A stretch of 64,000 nt of DNA from a virus. The number at the start of each line of letters is the position of its first letter. Position 1 is the stretch's first letter. Both the position numbers and the translations under genes were made by a program. The notes under the pieces are model-generated. The model did no database searches and was not told the DNA's origin. It saw nothing but the letters and a program-made list of their open reading frames with translations. This document shows positions 16,265-24,428 of this stretch, piece by piece. The stretch covers positions 1 to 64,000 of IMG/VR virus record IMGVR_UViG_3300034198_024209. One strand, given 5' to 3'.

Positions 16265-16703
16265 AATTATAGAAACATCTGAAATAGATGACAACACCAA
16301 GAACTCTATCATACAGAACATTAATCAGTATGTTAGAGAGAACCAAAACCAGGGGGTCGATGAGGCTTTGCCTAAACCAGAAAAGTATCCTGTAACCATA
16401 TTGGTTGGAGCGCAAGAAGTATTAGACGCTGTAAACTCGGACCAATTATATGCATATACCGTCATGGTTGCTGAAACAGCAAATCACAACGAAACAATTA
16501 ATGAATTAACTAAAACTTCTGTATCATACAATACCGAAAAGAAGCGTAAAAAAAGCAAAATACATAGATTTACTGACTGCTTTGAAAAACTTAAGTCTTC
16601 GAATCTTGAAGATAACCCCCTCAAGATTTTGACAAAAGAACCGGCGATCATAATAAAAACAGCAAACTTTAGTATTTCTCAGCAAAATGACGCCCAAGGA
16701 TAA
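16236..16703 (+). CDS. Hypothetical protein
   Basis: 155 residues with helical segments (ENQNQGVDEALPKPEKY, VLDAVNSDQLYAYTVM) and a basic patch KKRKKSKIHRF near 105. Overlaps genes on both sides, so it is an operon member. No family is recognised. Confidence 0.55.
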   Translation: MKLSLQQIHRIIETSEIDDNTKNSIIQNINQYVRENQNQGVDEALPKPEKYPVTILVGAQEVLDAVNSDQLYAYTVMVAETANHNETINELTKTSVSYNTEKKRKKSKIHRFTDCFEKLKSSNLEDNPLKILTKEPAIIIKTANFSISQQNDAQG

Positions 16704-16941
16704 GCTGCGTTATTTAGTTTATCAAAAAAATATTTTAGGAAAAAAAATTAGTTATACTCCTATTGAAATAGCTATGGGGATCAACGGAGCCACATCAATT
16801 GTTAATCGTTTCCCCAAAAAACAAAGGAAAATGATTGGATATTTTGCTACATACAAAACAGAATTAAAGGAAGAAGAAATCAAAAGTTACACAAAAAACA
16901 AAATATTAGAGAAATTTTCTAATTATATAAATTTTGCTTAA
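16687..16941 (+). CDS. Small basic hypothetical protein
   Basis: 84 residues, strongly Lys/Tyr-rich, overlapping the previous gene by 17 bases. The product is basic enough to bind nucleic acid, but no motif is visible. It ends just before a terminator. Confidence 0.55.
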   Translation: MTPKDKLRYLVYQKNILGKKISYTPIEIAMGINGATSIVNRFPKKQRKMIGYFATYKTELKEEEIKSYTKNKILEKFSNYINFA

Positions 16942-16944
16942 CAA

Positions 16945-16974
16945 ATAGGGGGTGGGAAACCACCCCCTATTTTG
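16945..16974 (+). terminator. Strong terminator with GAAA tetraloop
   Basis: A perfect 11-bp stem (16945-16955/16960-16970) capped by GAAA and followed by TTT. It closes the 14.7-16.9 kb operon and insulates the ubiquitin-like gene downstream. Confidence 0.85.
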
Positions 16975-16996
16975 ATCTACATAGTAGAACGAAATG

Positions 16997-17022
16997 CGCT
17001 CCAAAATAATTGGAGCGTTTTT
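16997..17022 (+). terminator. Second terminator in tandem
   Basis: A perfect 8-bp stem (16997-17004/17010-17017) followed by TTTTT, 26 bases after the first terminator. Tandem terminators suggest that read-through into the next gene is strongly prevented. Confidence 0.8.
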
Positions 17023-17114
17023 CGTTTTCACTAATGATGCGATTGGTTTGGATTCACCAAAGTAAAAAATCTCGCCTTGTTTATTGCGACAAATAAACAA
17101 AAAAATAAAATAAT

Positions 17115-17342
17115 ATGAAAATCAAAGTCACCTTCAGTGGATGCGAACATACCCCAGAATTGCCAACTGGATCTACTCTATCATGCATCAAGGGGAATAA
17201 AACGTTGGCATCCAGAATGGGATGGGACGAACAAGGATCTATTGCCTTTATCGTAAATGGAGTGTCCGTACCTGATCAAACCGTTCTCAACGATGGAGAC
17301 TGGATATCCGTTCAGCACAAGGCTCACGAAAAAGCTGCTTAA
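17115..17342 (+). CDS. Ubiquitin-like beta-grasp protein (ThiS/MoaD or PRTRC-C-like)
   Basis: A 75-residue protein with beta-grasp layout: an N-terminal strand pair (MKIKVTFSGCEHTPEL), a helix region, then FIVNGVSVPDQTVLNDGDWISV (about 45-66). The last part is the N-G-x-x-V...L-x-D-G-D pattern typical of ThiS, MoaD and bacterial ubiquitin-like proteins. The chain ends QHKAHEKAA without a terminal diglycine. It lies just upstream of E2-, E1- and JAB-like genes, so a role as the modifier of a conjugation system is inferred. It is flanked by terminators on both sides, suggesting separate and perhaps higher expression than the enzymes. A sulfur-carrier role is the main alternative. Confidence 0.7.
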   Translation: MKIKVTFSGCEHTPELPTGSTLSCIKGNKTLASRMGWDEQGSIAFIVNGVSVPDQTVLNDGDWISVQHKAHEKAA

Positions 17343-17463
17343 TATATAATACTTATATCTACATTTTTGTATAATTGTGTCCACACAGAAGTCTACAGAA
17401 TAGCAATTTAGTTTGTTATTCGTTTTGTGGGGTTAATTGTTCATTTGTTTAGTTAATATAATT

Positions 17464-17503
17464 AGCACTAGCCTCTTTTTGATGGGGCTAGTGCTTTTTT
17501 TTT
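17464..17503 (+). terminator. Terminator between the ubiquitin-like gene and the E2-like gene
   Basis: A perfect 10-bp stem (17464-17473/17486-17495) with a run of about nine T. The 120-base stretch before it, after the Ubl stop, is otherwise unexplained 3' untranslated sequence. Confidence 0.9.
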
Positions 17504-17540
17504 CTTCAGTTAAAAAACAAAAAAATAAAATAAAAATAAT

Positions 17541-18407
17541 ATGAAACCATTCTTTGGTGTAACAGAAGATGGAATGATAGTTAGATATGATCCACACGTT
17601 GTAATAAACCCAGACGAGATTCTGGCGAAAATGAACAACAGAGATTTTAGGACTATATTTAAGTATGATAGTTTTTTAATGCCAATACATAGTGCAAGCT
17701 ACATAAATAAACAGTATAAAAAAGTTGCATTTAATTTTTCGATTACCTCTAAAAACTCATGTATTTTTTGGAGTTTCTTGCCGGGACTGCCTTTTGATTC
17801 AGCCTTTAGGATATCCGAAGTGACTCCAGGAAAACTTGGATATACTCCATGTTATGAAAGAACTCATGGAGACAATGCTCCAAGTGATATTGTATCAGAA
17901 CGTTTGTGGTGGGATGTAGATAGTACAAACTGTGTCAATAGTGATTTTGAGCTGCGACCATTAATAGCGATAAACATAGATCACGCAAGTCAGCTGTCTT
18001 CAGTGTTTCTTGTGTTTAATATTTATAATAGAAAAGAAAAAATTACATTAGGTAATTTTTTGCCACCAATTACCAACATATTTAAAGATTGTCGTGTGTG
18101 TATGGGGCACACACACAACCCCTCTTTTGCTGATAAAGAGTTAAATGTGCACGATATTGTGCAGGGCGAGATTCAATGGTTCTTTGAAAGCAAGATGAAC
18201 GGTGATCTTGCACAGGACACCATTGACCGACAAGGAATATCAAATCAATTATTTAGATGGGACGAAAACAAAATGTGTTTGCCGTCGCCTAGACCTGTCC
18301 AGACCATAGTTAACTCTAGGGTCGGAAATTACTATATAGATGGGCTTCCACTTGATGATAAAAATGTTTGCGATCAGATTATGTCCTGCAAGATTTTTTA
18401 TATTTAA
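17541..18407 (+). CDS. E2-like protein, resembling PRTRC protein B (Prok-E2 family D)
   Basis: A 288-residue protein. The telling region is residues 169-220: TLGNFLPPITNIF, then KDCRVCMGHTHNPS with Cys184 and Cys187, then EIQWFFESKMNG. Prok-E2_D/PRTRC-B proteins have the same order: a N-V-x-x-D-G-x-x-C-x-G strand carrying the presumed catalytic Cys, then a W-x-x-x-F-F helix. Cys187 is the best candidate for carrying the modifier. N-terminal residues 1-160 are beta-rich and not recognised. It is followed eight bases later by a small gene and then an E1-like gene. The assignment is by pattern from memory, so a profile search is needed. Confidence 0.6.
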   Translation: MKPFFGVTEDGMIVRYDPHVVINPDEILAKMNNRDFRTIFKYDSFLMPIHSASYINKQYKKVAFNFSITSKNSCIFWSFLPGLPFDSAFRISEVTPGKLGYTPCYERTHGDNAPSDIVSERLWWDVDSTNCVNSDFELRPLIAINIDHASQLSSVFLVFNIYNRKEKITLGNFLPPITNIFKDCRVCMGHTHNPSFADKELNVHDIVQGEIQWFFESKMNGDLAQDTIDRQGISNQLFRWDENKMCLPSPRPVQTIVNSRVGNYYIDGLPLDDKNVCDQIMSCKIFYI

Positions 18408-18414
18408 TTAAAAA

Positions 18415-18756
18415 ATGAATTTATACCAACAATTACTAAGGGCACCTACGCTTAGTGTTCGCCCCACAGCTGTGCATGGAGATATGGAATCTAGAATTCT
18501 ATCCCTCAATCAAAGTTTATCTGTTTACAGAAAACTGTATGCTTGGTTTCCTGCACCTAGTGCAGTTCATGGCCAAGATGAGGAAATAGAACAAGTAACA
18601 ATTCCAGATGAAGCAACAAGGGATTTATTTTTTAGCCGGATCCTATCTGGACACTTAAAAAGTGAATCCCTTGAATTTTACAACCAGAACAAAAAAGTTG
18701 ATATAGCCGACACAACGGAAGAATTGTTAAATTCTTTGTTCAAAAAATTAGTGTAA
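18415..18756 (+). CDS. Small hypothetical protein between the E2- and E1-like genes
   Basis: 113 residues. Two short copies of a PTAVHG/PSAVHG-like motif occur near residues 17-22 and 48-53, and the C-terminal half is helical and acidic. No family is recognised. Its place between E2-like and E1-like genes suggests an accessory or substrate of the conjugation system, which is inference. Confidence 0.55.
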   Translation: MNLYQQLLRAPTLSVRPTAVHGDMESRILSLNQSLSVYRKLYAWFPAPSAVHGQDEEIEQVTIPDEATRDLFFSRILSGHLKSESLEFYNQNKKVDIADTTEELLNSLFKKLV

Positions 18757-18775
18757 CAAAAAAACAAATAAAAAT

Positions 18776-18805
18776 AGGGGGACTATTGATATAGTCCCCC
18801 TTTTT
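18776..18805 (+). terminator. Terminator before the E1-like gene
   Basis: A perfect 11-bp stem (18776-18786/18791-18801), loop TGAT, followed by TTTTT. It ends seven bases before the E1-like start, so that gene needs read-through or its own start. It may act as an attenuator that lowers E1 expression. Confidence 0.85.
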
Positions 18806-18811
18806 CATAAA

Positions 18812-19537
18812 ATGAAAAACTTCTACATAATTGGATGCGGTGGAGTATGTACTTACTTTTTGCCTGCATTTTTTAAAACAATAAATCATGATAAACGCTT
18901 TTCCGGCGCAACTACAACATTGATTGATGGGGATACCGTAGAGCAGAAAAATTTATTGAGACAAAACTTCTATCACCAAGATAGTGGCTCAAACTCAATT
19001 ATTGATGCCTATAAGTCTGAGGTCTTGGCAGAGCATTATTCCAGCCAATACCCAAATTTAATAATAGAATCTCAAGAAAACTACATTACTGATTCCTTAT
19101 TTGTTGAGGAAAAATCTTTTATATTTTGTTTTGTTGATAACCATCCCGCCAGGAAAGACGTTTTATCTGTAGTCGATATTTTTTCCTGCGATGCTATATT
19201 TGCAGCAAATTCCTCAATAAGTAGTCACGCTTATTATTATAATAGCAAAATGAAGGGCGGAAGTATGGATCCTAGAAATAGGTTCCCAGAAATATTGACA
19301 ATAGATACTGGAAGTCCTGTAAGGGCTGCTGGATGCGATACCGAAGTTAAGCTCAATGACGTCCCTCAAACAGCTATAGCAAACCAAATGGCCGCTACTC
19401 ATGCATTATTTATATGGAATTTCTGGGCAACAGAAAGCAAAAAAATGTCTAAAGAGGAGTCTTATGAAATTTGGCCAATAGAGTTTATGAACAACTCATG
19501 CAGATACACAACAATTGCAGTAGAAAACTTAAAATAA
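18812..19537 (+). CDS. E1/ThiF-like ubiquitin-activating family protein
   Basis: A 241-residue Rossmann-fold adenylating enzyme. FYIIGCGGVCTYFLP (4-18) is the glycine-rich nucleotide site. LIDGDTVEQKNLLRQNF (37-53) has the Asp-x-Asp, Asn and Arg-Gln of ThiF/MoeB/E1 proteins, with Lys68 downstream. FVDNHPARKDV (107-117) is the conserved Asp segment. Cys175 in AAGCDTEVKLND sits where PRTRC-type ThiF proteins carry a cysteine. The usual CxxC zinc pairs are missing. It would adenylate the C-terminus of the ubiquitin-like protein encoded upstream. Confidence 0.75.
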   Translation: MKNFYIIGCGGVCTYFLPAFFKTINHDKRFSGATTTLIDGDTVEQKNLLRQNFYHQDSGSNSIIDAYKSEVLAEHYSSQYPNLIIESQENYITDSLFVEEKSFIFCFVDNHPARKDVLSVVDIFSCDAIFAANSSISSHAYYYNSKMKGGSMDPRNRFPEILTIDTGSPVRAAGCDTEVKLNDVPQTAIANQMAATHALFIWNFWATESKKMSKEESYEIWPIEFMNNSCRYTTIAVENLK

Positions 19538-19540
19538 AAA

Positions 19541-21292
19541 ATGAGCACAGAAGAAACCACAATGAATGATTCATCCAAGTACGGACCATATGCTGGTTGC
19601 CAGATGTGGAAAAATCAATTGTATAATTCTACAATAAGTAATGTTTCTAGGCATAGAACCACAGATAGACATTCTATTTCTAATTACATGGATTATTCTG
19701 CTAGGCTAACAAAAACATTGTTGACTCCTATGGTGTATGGAGCAATTGGATTGCAGCATAGGCCTGAAAATCTATCAGATTCAAAGACCTGGTTGATGCC
19801 GGATTTCTTTGGCGATCCATTTCATCATCAAGTTCATCATATTTTTTATGATACATTGAAACCCTGTGGTTTTTATCACAATAAAGCTATAAACGCCTTG
19901 TGTAGATTGATAGTAAACTTATCGTTTGTTCGATATACTGTATTTTCTGAAACCAGGCAGATAAACAATAAAGCATTCCGGATTAAGAAAGGGCAATATA
20001 TAAGCGCGAGCACCCCAATAGAAGACAGAAATAGTAAGATTATCCATTCTGCAGTTGAAGCAAATAGTTGCAGACCCACACATTATTCAAGCAATTACTT
20101 TGAGTTTACTCATTTTGATTTGTCTGATATTTTTTTCTCATCTTATCTAATCTCAAATTCAGGTATTGGGTTGTTTATTCTGCCTAGTGGATCCGTGTTT
20201 TGGTTTAAGAAGAAGAATAAATGGGTTACATGTGTTTGCGAGTATGAAATGCCCAAAGCATTCCCAAGGGGCAACGTTAAAATCAATTTTAGGGAGATTG
20301 ATGAAGACGGAATTGCAAAAGATGAAATAATTTTTTGCTGTGTTCAGCGTGAACAATACTTGCATAAAACTATTGCAAAGATGATTAAAAACGACGAGAT
20401 TAGGATTGCCATAAGCAACATAAAATCAATTAATAATCCTGGAGCGTCAATCAGTTGTGGAATGCTTGCTTGCTCTATTAATGCGAATGCTATGTCGATG
20501 CTTATGAAAAATTTTCATTCATCTATTTTTGATCAATTAAAGATAAGGGCGCTTCAAAACACTAATATTAAAAAATTAAAAAATTTTGATGACTTAGTGG
20601 ATGCCATTGCAAAAAACAGGAGAAATCATCTCACCGCAATCCAGTATTCTGGCGAAACCATGTTGTTTGCTAGAAAGGAGGCTGTTAAAGCTTGCAATAA
20701 TAATACGCCATTATTCTGGGAACTTGGCGTAAAGATGGATTACATTACCAACGCTATACAAAAAGTTGTTAACGAACAAAATAGTTATTACTACAACTCA
20801 GATTTAGAAAGCTTTGGTATCAATCAAGAAATAAAACATTTGGTTGAACTTGATTATACATTCCCTAATTTATCCAGTAGCAAATTACAAAGATATATTC
20901 GCAATATGCAAAGTAGTAGTATAGCTATTGATATGAATAATGAGTCATGGTTAAGTTCAAACATGTATTCATATTTGAGAATCGATCCCAAGCATGTAAA
21001 AAATAGGACTACTCCTATTAATGTTAAAGTAAGCCTAGATGTTACTAAGACAGAAATCTGCAAATACAGTGTCGAGATGGATACATCTTATAATATACCT
21101 ACTCAAGTTAAAGAACTTGGAGAAAACGCTGTATCTAAATTTATAAAATATATTAGTACCGGTAAGGATAAGAAAAATTGGGACAAGGAAATTAAACAAA
21201 GCAAAGACTCACATAAAATAACCTCAAATAGTTTAAACAATGAGGAAAAAACGGAAGCAAAAATAAACAAAATAAAAGTATTACAAACATGA
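19541..21292 (+). CDS. Large hypothetical protein of the conjugation cassette
   Basis: A 583-residue soluble protein starting three bases after the E1-like stop and overlapping the JAB gene by ATGA, so it is tightly coupled to both. It has aromatic and His-rich parts near residues 85-110 (FFGDPFHHQVHHIFYD) and a beta-rich core, and the last 60 residues are Lys/Asp/Asn-rich and probably disordered. No known family is recognised. In comparable bacterial cassettes unknown large proteins accompany the E1/E2/JAB set, so this could be a substrate, adaptor or ligase-like factor. Confidence 0.6.
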   Translation: MSTEETTMNDSSKYGPYAGCQMWKNQLYNSTISNVSRHRTTDRHSISNYMDYSARLTKTLLTPMVYGAIGLQHRPENLSDSKTWLMPDFFGDPFHHQVHHIFYDTLKPCGFYHNKAINALCRLIVNLSFVRYTVFSETRQINNKAFRIKKGQYISASTPIEDRNSKIIHSAVEANSCRPTHYSSNYFEFTHFDLSDIFFSSYLISNSGIGLFILPSGSVFWFKKKNKWVTCVCEYEMPKAFPRGNVKINFREIDEDGIAKDEIIFCCVQREQYLHKTIAKMIKNDEIRIAISNIKSINNPGASISCGMLACSINANAMSMLMKNFHSSIFDQLKIRALQNTNIKKLKNFDDLVDAIAKNRRNHLTAIQYSGETMLFARKEAVKACNNNTPLFWELGVKMDYITNAIQKVVNEQNSYYYNSDLESFGINQEIKHLVELDYTFPNLSSSKLQRYIRNMQSSSIAIDMNNESWLSSNMYSYLRIDPKHVKNRTTPINVKVSLDVTKTEICKYSVEMDTSYNIPTQVKELGENAVSKFIKYISTGKDKKNWDKEIKQSKDSHKITSNSLNNEEKTEAKINKIKVLQT

Positions 21293-22488
21293 ATAAGTTA
21301 TACATACATAAGGGGATCCCCCTAATGGAAAAACAAGTAAACGACAAAGTAGCTGGTTTTTTTCCAGTAGAGTTTACTGAATTAAAAGAAGAACCAAAAG
21401 CTAAAGTTAATATTGGTAAAATCAGCCTTTCTCTTTGGAGGACAATTAACTTTTTCTTCAAGGCGGTAGCAATAAAAGAGAAATCAGAAGCACAAGTCCG
21501 CTTGTTTTATTCTGACGTAGACAGTCAATGGAAAGCTCATGCTTTTCCGCAAAAAGCAAATACTGGTATGACCACAAAAGAATTGTGCGATAATCCAGGT
21601 TTTCAGGGCCAGATGAACGAAATAATTGAGAACGGTAAGTACTATCAGTACGGTACTATTCACAGTCATGTTTATGCATCAGCATTTCAGTCTGGCGTAG
21701 ATAAAAATGACGAAGCAGGCTGTCCTGGAGTTCATATTACTATAGGAAAGTTGGACCAATCTAATATTGATATATCTCAAAGATTCACCGTAATTGTACC
21801 AGGGGTAATTTCTCAAGATGAACAAGGCAATGAGTTTGTTGTATCAAAAGCTAAGAAGTTTTTTATGCCAATTGATATGCAAAATTTTGTTCAGATTCCA
21901 GAGGATATTTATGGTTCAACAAAATCAGAGGAGTTGAGGAAAATTATATTTAATTTTGTTATATCAGAAAATTCTGAAGAGTTAGTGGATCATGAACTTG
22001 TAAAAAAATGGATGGAAAATAGGATTGAAGAAGAAGCTAAACCTGAAATAAAATATATTCTTCATAAGGATAAGGATGAATATGATCACTCCAGCTTCCA
22101 CTCAAAACAGTTGATGATGTTTGATTCATCAAATAAAGACTACAAAAAAGGTTCAAAAAAAAACAACAGATACAAAGTTCAAAACTGTATACCAAACTCT
22201 TCGACTTACAAGATTGGTGATAGACAAGATCTTGAAAGGTTGGTAAACAAAATTTGTTTACTGCACAAGATATCGCAAGCGGAATTATCCGAGATACTGC
22301 TCAGCAAACCCGAACCGGTTATGTTTGAAAAGTATATAAACCTATTTAATGACATAGATATAAATATTTTATCCATATATCAAATGTATGGATATTCTCT
22401 TGGCCTAGAAATACAAGACTGGGTACAAGAGAGAATGGCAAAAGCAACACAAGAACACAAAATATCGCAAATACTACAAGCACTATAA
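21289..22488 (+). CDS. JAB/JAMM metalloprotease-like protein (PRTRC-A-like)
   Basis: A 399-residue protein whose N-terminal domain carries GTIHSHVYASAFQSGVD (122-138): His125 and His127, then Ser135 and Asp138. This is the H-x-H...S-x-x-D zinc site of JAMM peptidases that remove or process ubiquitin-like proteins. The upstream catalytic Glu is not obvious. Residues 180-290 are unassigned, and the C-terminal 100 residues are helical (SQAELSEILLSKPEP...). In PRTRC and Bil cassettes a JAB protein accompanies E1, E2 and a ubiquitin-like protein, as here. It may trim the modifier, whose C-terminus lacks an exposed diglycine. Confidence 0.65.
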   Translation: MNKLYIHKGIPLMEKQVNDKVAGFFPVEFTELKEEPKAKVNIGKISLSLWRTINFFFKAVAIKEKSEAQVRLFYSDVDSQWKAHAFPQKANTGMTTKELCDNPGFQGQMNEIIENGKYYQYGTIHSHVYASAFQSGVDKNDEAGCPGVHITIGKLDQSNIDISQRFTVIVPGVISQDEQGNEFVVSKAKKFFMPIDMQNFVQIPEDIYGSTKSEELRKIIFNFVISENSEELVDHELVKKWMENRIEEEAKPEIKYILHKDKDEYDHSSFHSKQLMMFDSSNKDYKKGSKKNNRYKVQNCIPNSSTYKIGDRQDLERLVNKICLLHKISQAELSEILLSKPEPVMFEKYINLFNDIDINILSIYQMYGYSLGLEIQDWVQERMAKATQEHKISQILQAL

Positions 22489-23483
22489 TGAAAACAAATA
22501 TAAAACACTGGATTGTTGATCAAATCGTAGACTCCCTACTTAAGACAAAGTATGATAAAGTTATTTTATCTATGGAATCTATATGCAATAAAAAATTTAA
22601 GGATATTTTTTATTTGCTTGATGACAATGACATGAAACGCATTGTTAATGAGCTTGCGCTCAAAAAGATTTTGATTAATCAAGATCTATTGTGGGAGGAC
22701 ACAATATTAAATAGTGTATTTAATATTGGGATGTATTCCCCAGACGATATGTATATTCCGCCATCAGAATATAGGTCATTTAATATTGACTCTTCTAGCT
22801 CTATCGATGTTATTAGCTGCAGCCCAACACCACAAAACATTAATCAACAGGCAACAAACCTAGTTCAAACTGCATATACAGGGGATTTTGAGGTAGACAT
22901 TGCAAACCTTGCAAATAAATACCCACATGCCTTGTTGATTGGATGCAAGAGTGAAGCGGAATGTTTATATGCATCAATGCTTCCAGCTTGGCAAAAATTG
23001 CTAAATGTAAAATGCATCGATCCAAAGAAAGCTTTGGCTGATGCAATAAACGAATATTGGGCAGAAGAAGTGGGAGCAGGTTCCTGCGTTGACAAGGACC
23101 AAATACTAACAGAATTGTTTGATTCTCTTGGATATGATTATCCATATTCAGGGACTTCTGACGACTATGATGATGAAGAAGAAGATATATCCACTTATGA
23201 GAAAAATAAATACGACAATGACGATGAAGACGACGATGAAGACGACGATGAAAGGTGCGAAATTTACGATGGTGATACTACGTGGGTAAGTGGATACGTA
23301 GACATGGAAAATGTCATGACACATACTGACTCGGGGCTAATTGCATATGTTTTCTCCTATAAGAAAACCGAAGAATGCAATGTCGCTATAGATAAAGAGT
23401 GCTTCATAGTAAAAGTGCCTAAAGGTTGCAATTCTACTGGCATTGTTTTGTTTAATGACCCAATAACAAAACAAAGATTGTAA
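22488..23483 (+). CDS. Hypothetical protein with an acidic linker
   Basis: A 331-residue protein overlapping the JAB gene by one base. Residues 225-260 form a highly acidic run (DDYDDEEEDIS, DDEDDDEDDDER) separating an N-terminal mainly helical part from a small beta-rich C-terminal domain. No family is recognised. It is the last gene before a strong terminator, so it probably closes the conjugation operon. Confidence 0.6.
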   Translation: MKTNIKHWIVDQIVDSLLKTKYDKVILSMESICNKKFKDIFYLLDDNDMKRIVNELALKKILINQDLLWEDTILNSVFNIGMYSPDDMYIPPSEYRSFNIDSSSSIDVISCSPTPQNINQQATNLVQTAYTGDFEVDIANLANKYPHALLIGCKSEAECLYASMLPAWQKLLNVKCIDPKKALADAINEYWAEEVGAGSCVDKDQILTELFDSLGYDYPYSGTSDDYDDEEEDISTYEKNKYDNDDEDDDEDDDERCEIYDGDTTWVSGYVDMENVMTHTDSGLIAYVFSYKKTEECNVAIDKECFIVKVPKGCNSTGIVLFNDPITKQRL

Positions 23484-23484
23484 T

Positions 23485-23922
23485 ATGAATATACACTCAA
23501 CTTGTTATTCAAGTTTGAGTAATACGGTCAAGAAGGTAATAAACACCACCCATGTAAAACCGTGGGTGGTGTTTTTTTACTCCCCGGAAGAGGCTGGTGG
23601 TTCAATATTTTCTCCTTTCAGTATAAGCAGTATCTTTTCACTAGATAAAGATCGTCTTCTTTGCCTGGAGTGCTTTGAGTGTGACCCATTTCATCCGTTA
23701 TGCAGACCGTTTACAAATCAAACAGCCATTAAGATTAAATTTTTTTTAGATCCATTAATAAATAAAGACTGCAATTTAGTTGTAGCTTGCCCTATGGGCA
23801 AAATATCCTCAAGTGTTTCTATGGGGATAAATCAAAGATATAGTAACTGTAGTATAACCTTTTACGGTAAAAATATTACAATCAAAAGAATACAAAACTT
23901 AATGTTCTCAGAATTAGTATGA
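23485..23922 (+). CDS. Protein resembling a degenerate dual-specificity phosphatase
   Basis: A 145-residue frame. Residues 75-120 (FTNQTAIKIKFFLDPL, then NLVVACPMGKISSSVSMG) follow the helix-strand-P-loop layout of small phage phosphatases. The signature Cys (CPMGKISS) and Gly are kept, but the Arg expected six residues after Cys is Ser. It would therefore be inactive or a different fold. A perfect terminator lies inside the first 30 codons, so the frame may be translated only from read-through transcripts, or the start may be wrong; no other Met start exists before about codon 107. It overlaps the macro-domain gene by ATGA. Confidence 0.5.
   Translation: MNIHSTCYSSLSNTVKKVINTTHVKPWVVFFYSPEEAGGSIFSPFSISSIFSLDKDRLLCLECFECDPFHPLCRPFTNQTAIKIKFFLDPLINKDCNLVVACPMGKISSSVSMGINQRYSNCSITFYGKNITIKRIQNLMFSELV
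23541..23578 (+). terminator. Perfect terminator inside the 5' end of a reading frame
   Basis: A 12-bp stem (23541-23552/23563-23574) without mismatch and a T run to 23578. It sits 58 bases after the previous stop codon and inside codons 19-31 of the frame beginning at 23485. It is well placed to end the conjugation operon. Confidence 0.9.
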
Positions 23923-24428
23923 CAAAAGCGAAAGAAAATAGAATTGTCGCAGATATCACACAAATCAAACAAGGTGTTATTGCGCACCCAGTTTCACTTA
24001 ATCTTGAAAGTAAATACATAGGTGGATACTCTTCGACGCTTAGAAAAAGGTTCGGAAACGAGGCTTTTACTGGGTATGAGGTAACATGCAATAACTACAA
24101 AAACACTAATATACAAAATAGATCAGCATTCCTTAGGGGAACGCTAGGAAGCGTCGTTGTAGATAAAACATCAGTAAATAGCAATGTGTTTATTGCCCAT
24201 TTATTTTGTATGGAAAATTCAGACAATAAAAATTATGCAAATTCAATGGCAATATCAATTTGTATAGATAGACTTAGGGACATTGCCTCTCGAAAATTTA
24301 AAGATTTTTTTATATATTTCCCGTACAAAATGGCTTCAGGAATTTATGGTGGAAGCTGGAATATGATAGAGGAAGAGATAACTTCTAAGATCAAGAATTG
24401 TAAAATTTGTATATTACCTAAGACATGA
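23919..24428 (+). CDS. Macro-domain (ADP-ribose-binding) protein
   Basis: 169 residues with the macro-domain pattern. QGVIAHPVSLNLESKYIGGYSSTLRKRFG-type start (about 18-46) corresponds to the helix and loop around the adenine site. VFIAHLFCMENSDNKNYAN (about 84-102) follows, then FIYFPYKMASGIYGGSWNMIEEEI (about 129-152), the strand-plus-loop that holds the distal ribose. Phage macro proteins usually bind or hydrolyse ADP-ribose derivatives. This fits countering ADP-ribosylation-based immunity or tRNA/NAD metabolism, but neither is shown. ATGA overlaps on both sides make it part of an operon. Confidence 0.65.
   Translation: MTKAKENRIVADITQIKQGVIAHPVSLNLESKYIGGYSSTLRKRFGNEAFTGYEVTCNNYKNTNIQNRSAFLRGTLGSVVVDKTSVNSNVFIAHLFCMENSDNKNYANSMAISICIDRLRDIASRKFKDFFIYFPYKMASGIYGGSWNMIEEEITSKIKNCKICILPKT

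Noticed and set aside
16906-17100. Minus-strand 64-residue frame
   Set aside because: It overlaps two terminators and would be the only minus-strand gene; the sequence looks protein-like but is probably chance.
17430-17470. TATAAT element at 17457-17462 as promoter of the E2-like gene
   Set aside because: The expected start would fall inside the terminator stem and no good -35 is at the proper distance.
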